Assembly (NCBI GenBank): GCA_964607135.1
Contig: CAZSIV010000001.1
Location: forward strand, 89,871 to 153,870
Length of the DNA: 64,000 nucleotides
Direction: 5' to 3'
Source: Metaruminococcus_A sp964607135
GTDB lineage: Bacteria > Bacillota > Clostridia > Oscillospirales > Ruminococcaceae
Shown: piece after piece, positions 60,699-64,000 of the stretch
Layout of the letters: each line of letters starts with the position of its first letter
How positions within the stretch are numbered: the first letter of the stretch is position 1
Program-made: the position numbers and the translations under genes
The notes under the pieces: model-generated
The model's input: only the letters and a program-made list of their open reading frames with translations
Databases searched by the model: none
Told to the model about the DNA's origin: nothing

Positions 60699-61319
60699 TT
60701 AAGCGATCTCCTTGATCTCCTGTTTCACTGCGTTCAAATCCATTCCGCTGAACCGCTGGGTCGGCGCATCGTCCCCGGCGGGATAGGCTTTTTCATCGTG
60801 CGCGATAAAGAAGTAACTGGAAACGGGGGAGACGTTGGTATAGGTGCCGTCGATGTAGCGTTTCAGCGTCAGCAGAAAACGGTCGCCAACCTTGAAATCC
60901 GGAGCGCTGTCGAGATTGACAGAGACGATCGACATCATAAACGTTTCACCCGCATCTCCTTTTACATACTCCTCCGCCTTCATCTCGACCTTTAAAGCGC
61001 CATAGTAGGCGGCCTTGACACCCATCTCCTCATACGCTCTCGCTTCGGCTGAACCCGGTTCCGGTATGTACCTCCGGGTTTCCATTGGATATACCTTGTT
61101 TACAGTCGCATCGACCACGATCTCAGACATATCGATCTGTTCTTCAAAGGGCATATCGTGCAGTATGATATAGGCAGAAGAGGGCTGAAGCACCGGAAAA
61201 TCCGATCTTTTGGAAGGGGCTTTGTGTTCCGGCCCTGTAAAAGCGCTGATAAGCCCCAAGATAAGTACCGAAATAATCGTTAACCATATCATCGAGGTGC
61301 GATCTTTGATTCTCAACAT
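60699..61319 (-). CDS. Exported or membrane-anchored protein of unknown function
   Basis: 206 residues with one hydrophobic N-terminal segment (MIWLTIISVLILGLISAFTG). The pattern VVDATVNKVYP ... VEMKAEEYVKGDAGETFMMSIVS ... FKVGDRFLLTLKRY matches a recurring exported beta-fold, but no function is known. It lies 12 bp after the metzincin. Confidence 0.7.
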   Translation of the reverse strand: MLRIKDRTSMIWLTIISVLILGLISAFTGPEHKAPSKRSDFPVLQPSSAYIILHDMPFEEQIDMSEIVVDATVNKVYPMETRRYIPEPGSAEARAYEEMGVKAAYYGALKVEMKAEEYVKGDAGETFMMSIVSVNLDSAPDFKVGDRFLLTLKRYIDGTYTNVSPVSSYFFIAHDEKAYPAGDDAPTQRFSGMDLNAVKQEIKEIA

Positions 61320-61331
61320 TTTTGATCCTCC

Positions 61332-62207
61332 TTATGGACAAACCATTTCCAGCGCAGCGATGTCATATTCCGTTAAGACCAAAGGTATACCCCAGTCGAA
61401 ATCTGTCATAGAAGGTAGTGACGTTTTATGACCTAATCCAAATACATGTAACATTTCGTGCATCGCAATATAATTATGATCCTTCTTGGTAGCCCCATAT
61501 CCTTCTGGTGGGTATATTATAGTGGCGCCATCGATTTTAGTTGTACCATCCTTTAATTGAGCATAACCATAATACACTGTTCCATCTGTCGCCTTGGGAA
61601 CAGTAGTGGCTATCGCGTATGGCGATATATTATGTTCATCCCAAACACTCTGTGAACCTTGTATATAAAAGACATTTCCGACCTCTTTGGTCACCTGAAT
61701 ATTGCTCGGCGTTTGCTTGTTCATCAAAGCAACGGCCTTGTAAACACTGTCGTACGCAATGTGGTCCTCTGGCAGATAGTTGCGGACATTCAGGGTATAC
61801 TTTGAGCCTTCTTTATAAACCCAGCGCACCTTTACCTGTGGTTTATTATCGTCATCAGCATATTCAGCAAGCCGTGTAACATACCTTTTCCTTCCAATCT
61901 CCGGATTGGAACCACCGTCCATCGCATAAGCAACCACTGTATAAACACCGTCAGGGTAACCCGACCAGTCCATTGTATAGCTGAACCCGTGTTTTCCATT
62001 GCCATAGGAAGAAAGATCGCTTCTATAGATGTTCGCCGTCGTGTGCTTTAAGTCAAATGTCCCATCCGGTTTCCAAATTCGCAGGTCTACTGTGAGCGCA
62101 GTATTTGGCGTGGAGCTTTTATACGCCCAGCCCGTTATCTTGGACGAAGTCACGCTTTCCAGCGCTCCTTTGGTATAGCTTCCATTCGTAATTGCGCGAA
62201 AATCCAT
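61332..62207 (-). CDS. Metzincin (matrixin-like) zinc protease, C-terminal part of a split gene
   Basis: 291 residues. A 90-residue repeat (ALESVTSSKITGWAYKSSTPN ... NGKHGFSYTMDWSGYPDGVYT) precedes a catalytic domain with HEMLHVFGLGH (HExxHxxGxxH) and Met-turn SMTDFD, both intact. The protein would be secreted but lacks a signal peptide because the first exon-like part is in another frame: the first ~16 residues (MDFRAITNG) come from sequence coding a different frame of the upstream repeat. The frame joins the previous gene at about 62160-62210. Confidence 0.75.
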   Translation of the reverse strand: MDFRAITNGSYTKGALESVTSSKITGWAYKSSTPNTALTVDLRIWKPDGTFDLKHTTANIYRSDLSSYGNGKHGFSYTMDWSGYPDGVYTVVAYAMDGGSNPEIGRKRYVTRLAEYADDDNKPQVKVRWVYKEGSKYTLNVRNYLPEDHIAYDSVYKAVALMNKQTPSNIQVTKEVGNVFYIQGSQSVWDEHNISPYAIATTVPKATDGTVYYGYAQLKDGTTKIDGATIIYPPEGYGATKKDHNYIAMHEMLHVFGLGHKTSLPSMTDFDWGIPLVLTEYDIAALEMVCP

Positions 62208-62973
62208 GCTTTCCGTTGCCTGGAAGGTCGGAACGGTAAATATTCGCCATCACATTAGGAATTGCATTGACTGTCGTTCCCGCACTGTTCTTGACATAGA
62301 TATGCACCTGTGCCGCTTCGTTCGGCTTTGCGCTCAGCCAGGCCCAGCCTTTAATCCGGGTAGAGGAGACCTCTTCCAGCATCCCCCTCGCCTCATGGGT
62401 GAAGGTTTTGGTCCCAATGGCGGGATTGTTCCCCGTCCCGGAGATTGCATAAACCGTCACAGTGTATTTCCCCAACGGATGAGCGTAAAAATTGTAGGCG
62501 TACTCATACCCGTGATAACCGTTGCCATAGCCCGCATTTTTCAAATCGGCGCGGTACTTGTTGGCCATCACACCTGGAATGGCGTTTACCGTTGTCCCCG
62601 ACGAATTTTTGATGTAAATGTGCACTTCAAGGGCGGTGTTCGGCCGGGAGCTGTCCCAAGCCCAGCCGCGGATTACCGAACCGTTTACACCGTCCACCTG
62701 CCCGGTAACTCCCTGCAATGCAGCCCGGGAAACGAGCTGGTCATGTGAGAGAGCGCCTTCCGGCTCCTCTGGCAGTTGCAGATCAGGCTGGGTGGCCGTC
62801 ACTTGAAAATCCTCGCCGACCGTCACCTCGGTAACGGATAACAGCTCCCCCTCCGGGAGTTGAGGTTCCTGATCGGCGGCCGGCTCCTGTGCATGGACAG
62901 AAACCCCTTGAAACAGGAAGGTCAAGGTTAACACTGCTAAGATCGTTTTTAGACATTTCCTTTTTGTTTTCAC
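62119..62973 (-). CDS. Secreted repeat-domain protein, N-terminal part of the split metzincin gene
   Basis: 284 residues from a GTG start at 62973 with a good AAGGAGA site. Signal peptide (AVLTLTFLFQGVSVHA), an acidic/Gln-rich propeptide-like part, and two repeats of about 90 residues (GWAWDSSRPNTALEVHIYIKN ... and IKGWAWLSAKPNEAAQVHIYVKN ...). The second repeat is cut after GNGKHGFSRNYEW and continues in a wrong frame to a stop. It reads as the 5' half of the metzincin gene. Confidence 0.75.
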   Translation of the reverse strand: MKTKRKCLKTILAVLTLTFLFQGVSVHAQEPAADQEPQLPEGELLSVTEVTVGEDFQVTATQPDLQLPEEPEGALSHDQLVSRAALQGVTGQVDGVNGSVIRGWAWDSSRPNTALEVHIYIKNSSGTTVNAIPGVMANKYRADLKNAGYGNGYHGYEYAYNFYAHPLGKYTVTVYAISGTGNNPAIGTKTFTHEARGMLEEVSSTRIKGWAWLSAKPNEAAQVHIYVKNSAGTTVNAIPNVMANIYRSDLPGNGKHGFSRNYEWKLYQRSAGKRDFVQDNGLGV

Positions 62974-63239
62974 ATCAAGTCTCTCCTTTCACTGTCATAA
63001 ACGGTTTTAAAAGAGTCACATCCTTCTCTCATCCTTTTATCTCATTCTATCAGAGCATCTACCTCAATTCACATCTTAAACAAAAAAGAAAGAATTTATT
63101 TATGAATTTTACCATTACAATTCTAAAATCTTTGTAATTGTTTTGTAGGATTCACCAATATAAAAGATTAGCTGGAAGATTTAGAAAAAATAAAATTTCC
63201 TCACAAATGAAGCACGAGAGAGTTTTAAATTTTAGGATA
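62974..63239. other. A/T-rich intergenic stretch
   Basis: 266 bp, strongly A/T-rich, no gene seen. It contains a weak TTGAGG-N17-TGAGAT pair on the minus strand for the split protease gene. Confidence 0.4.
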
Positions 63240-63895
63240 ATCAAAATCACCCGTTGAACGGGTGGTATGTACAAGGCCTAAAAGGGTACAACAGGATTAA
63301 CAACCGCATTACTATCACAGGCCGTCGCTAAAGCGACCTGTTTTTATGTCTTTGCATTCTTACTACCCGTAAACGGGTCTATATACTCTTTGAGAGAAAT
63401 TTGATCTGCTGCATCTCTTCCAACTGATTTTTTGATCTACTCTACAATCGTCTTTTTGTTCCGCCCAACTGTGTCTACATAAATACCCTCTGCACCAAAA
63501 ATGTCGATTCCCGTATTTGTACTTCAGGTTGGCATGTCGGTCGAATATCATCAGACTGCTCTTCCCTTTCAGGTATCCCATGTATTGTGCCACACTCATG
63601 TGCAGTGGTATTGCTACGAGCATATGAATATGATCTGGGCAACATTCTGCTTCTATGATTTCTACTCCCATTCGTTCACTCAACTCTCTAAGAATTTTTC
63701 CTATATCTGCCTTGAGTTTCCCATATATCTCTTGCCTTCGATACTTTGGCGCAAATACGATATGATACTTGCATCTCCATTTTGAATGTACTAAATTGTT
63801 TATATCATTCATGACAATTCCTCCTTTTTCTTCGTAATGCGGTCGCCAAACCCACATCTATTTTAGCAAAAGGAGGAATTCTTTTATCTGAAGAT
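63240..63895 (-). mobile_element. Decayed IS200/IS605-type insertion sequence (transposase only)
   Basis: The right side contains a subterminal hairpin (CACCCGTTGAACGGGTG at 63249-63265) and a second one (GTCGCTAAAGCGAC at 63324-63337), which fit the ends of IS200-like elements; the left end is unclear. No terminal inverted repeats or target duplication are expected for this family. Boundaries are approximate. Confidence 0.6.
63344..63812 (-). pseudogene. tnpA: IS200-type transposase TnpA, broken by a frameshift and an amber codon
   Basis: From ATG 63812 (AGGAGG site) the sequence reads as IS200 TnpA: HSKWRCKYHIVFAPKYRR, HUH motif ECCPDHIHMLV, and HANLKYKYGNRHFWCRGY. Then one extra T near 63480 shifts the frame. 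The correct frame would give YVDTVGRNKKTIVE, a TAG at 63437-63439 and then IKKSVGRDAADQISLKEYIDPFTG. The amber codon sits at the place of the catalytic Tyr of the family. So the copy cannot transpose on its own. Confidence 0.88.
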
Positions 63896-63943
63896 TTTTA
63901 TTTCCACCGGCTTAGTCGACAGCTTTTTTCGCTAAAGCAGCAA

Positions 63944-63978
63944 ATAAAAAGCACCCCAAATGCAAAAGCATTTGAGGT
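63944..63978 (-). terminator. Rho-independent terminator downstream of the tRNA
   Basis: Minus-strand stem (63968-63978 with 63953-63963, one G-U pair), 4-base loop, then a T-rich run (63944-63950). Placed 6 bp after the tRNA end. Confidence 0.75.
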
Positions 63979-63984
63979 ACTAAA

Positions 63985-64000
63985 TGGCTCCCCAAGTTGG
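63985..64000 (-). tRNA. 3' end of a tRNA gene, probably tRNA-Asn, cut by window edge
   Basis: On the minus strand the window ends with CCAACTTGGGGAGCCA: the T-arm end, an acceptor strand TTGGGGA, discriminator G and encoded CCA. Acceptor TCCCCAA...TTGGGGA with a G discriminator fits tRNA-Asn of Clostridia, but the anticodon is outside the window. Confidence 0.6.

Overview
The window reads as chromosomal DNA of a motile, spore-forming, strictly anaerobic member of the Clostridia, most likely an Oscillospirales/Ruminococcaceae-type genome. The reasons are the Bacillus/Clostridium-style flagellar gene order, FliW-CsrA control of flagellin, the sporulation genes spoIVB-spo0A, and a four-subunit 2-oxoacid:ferredoxin oxidoreductase. 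No organism name can be fixed from the sequence alone.

Positions 1-20683 (minus strand) are one long flagellar operon. From its promoter end it reads flgB-flgC-fliE-fliF-fliG-fliH-fliI-fliJ-fliK-flgD-(small flagellar operon protein)-flgE-flbD-motA-motB-fliM-fliY-cheY-fliO-fliP-fliQ-fliR-flhB-flhA and then a partial gene that looks like the start of a sigma factor. A sigma-A-like promoter lies at 20848-20876. fliY holds a 100-N assembly gap inside a 99-bp tandem repeat that multiplies a CheY-docking-like peptide. Positions 21139-23490 (minus) hold a c-di-GMP-type PilZ protein, a stand-alone FlhB C-terminal domain protein and a large YlqG/FliK-like protein. Divergently, 23599-28071 carries cheA-cheW-cheR-cheB behind a good sigma-28-type promoter. 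Positions 28440-34112 carry flgM-flgN-flgK-flgL-yviE(DUF6470)-fliW-csrA-yjfB, followed by flagellin (34354-36114) with its own sigma-28-type promoter and a leader that looks built for CsrA binding, then a large GT2 glycosyltransferase that may act on flagellin.

From 38.8 kb the window turns to housekeeping and metabolism: a spermidine/putrescine-type ABC transporter (potABCD), a TIM-barrel amidohydrolase, an ABC-2 type exporter with an AbrB-like regulator, the rpsF-ssb-rpsR operon behind a perfect consensus promoter, galU with a zinc-ribbon membrane protein, prfB (lacking the usual programmed frameshift), a GH95 family glycosidase with an altered motif, spo0A and spoIVB, and a P-loop ATPase/ferredoxin/2-oxoacid oxidoreductase operon.

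The last 4 kb look like accessory DNA: a GNAT acetyltransferase, a lipoprotein, an exported protein, and a secreted repeat-domain metzincin protease split by a frameshift. A decayed IS200-type transposase with two disabling lesions and the 3' end of a tRNA (probably tRNA-Asn) close the window. The observations most worth a second look are the FliY docking-motif array, the split metzincin, the structured flgM leader and the flagellin leader with a GGA loop next to fliW-csrA.
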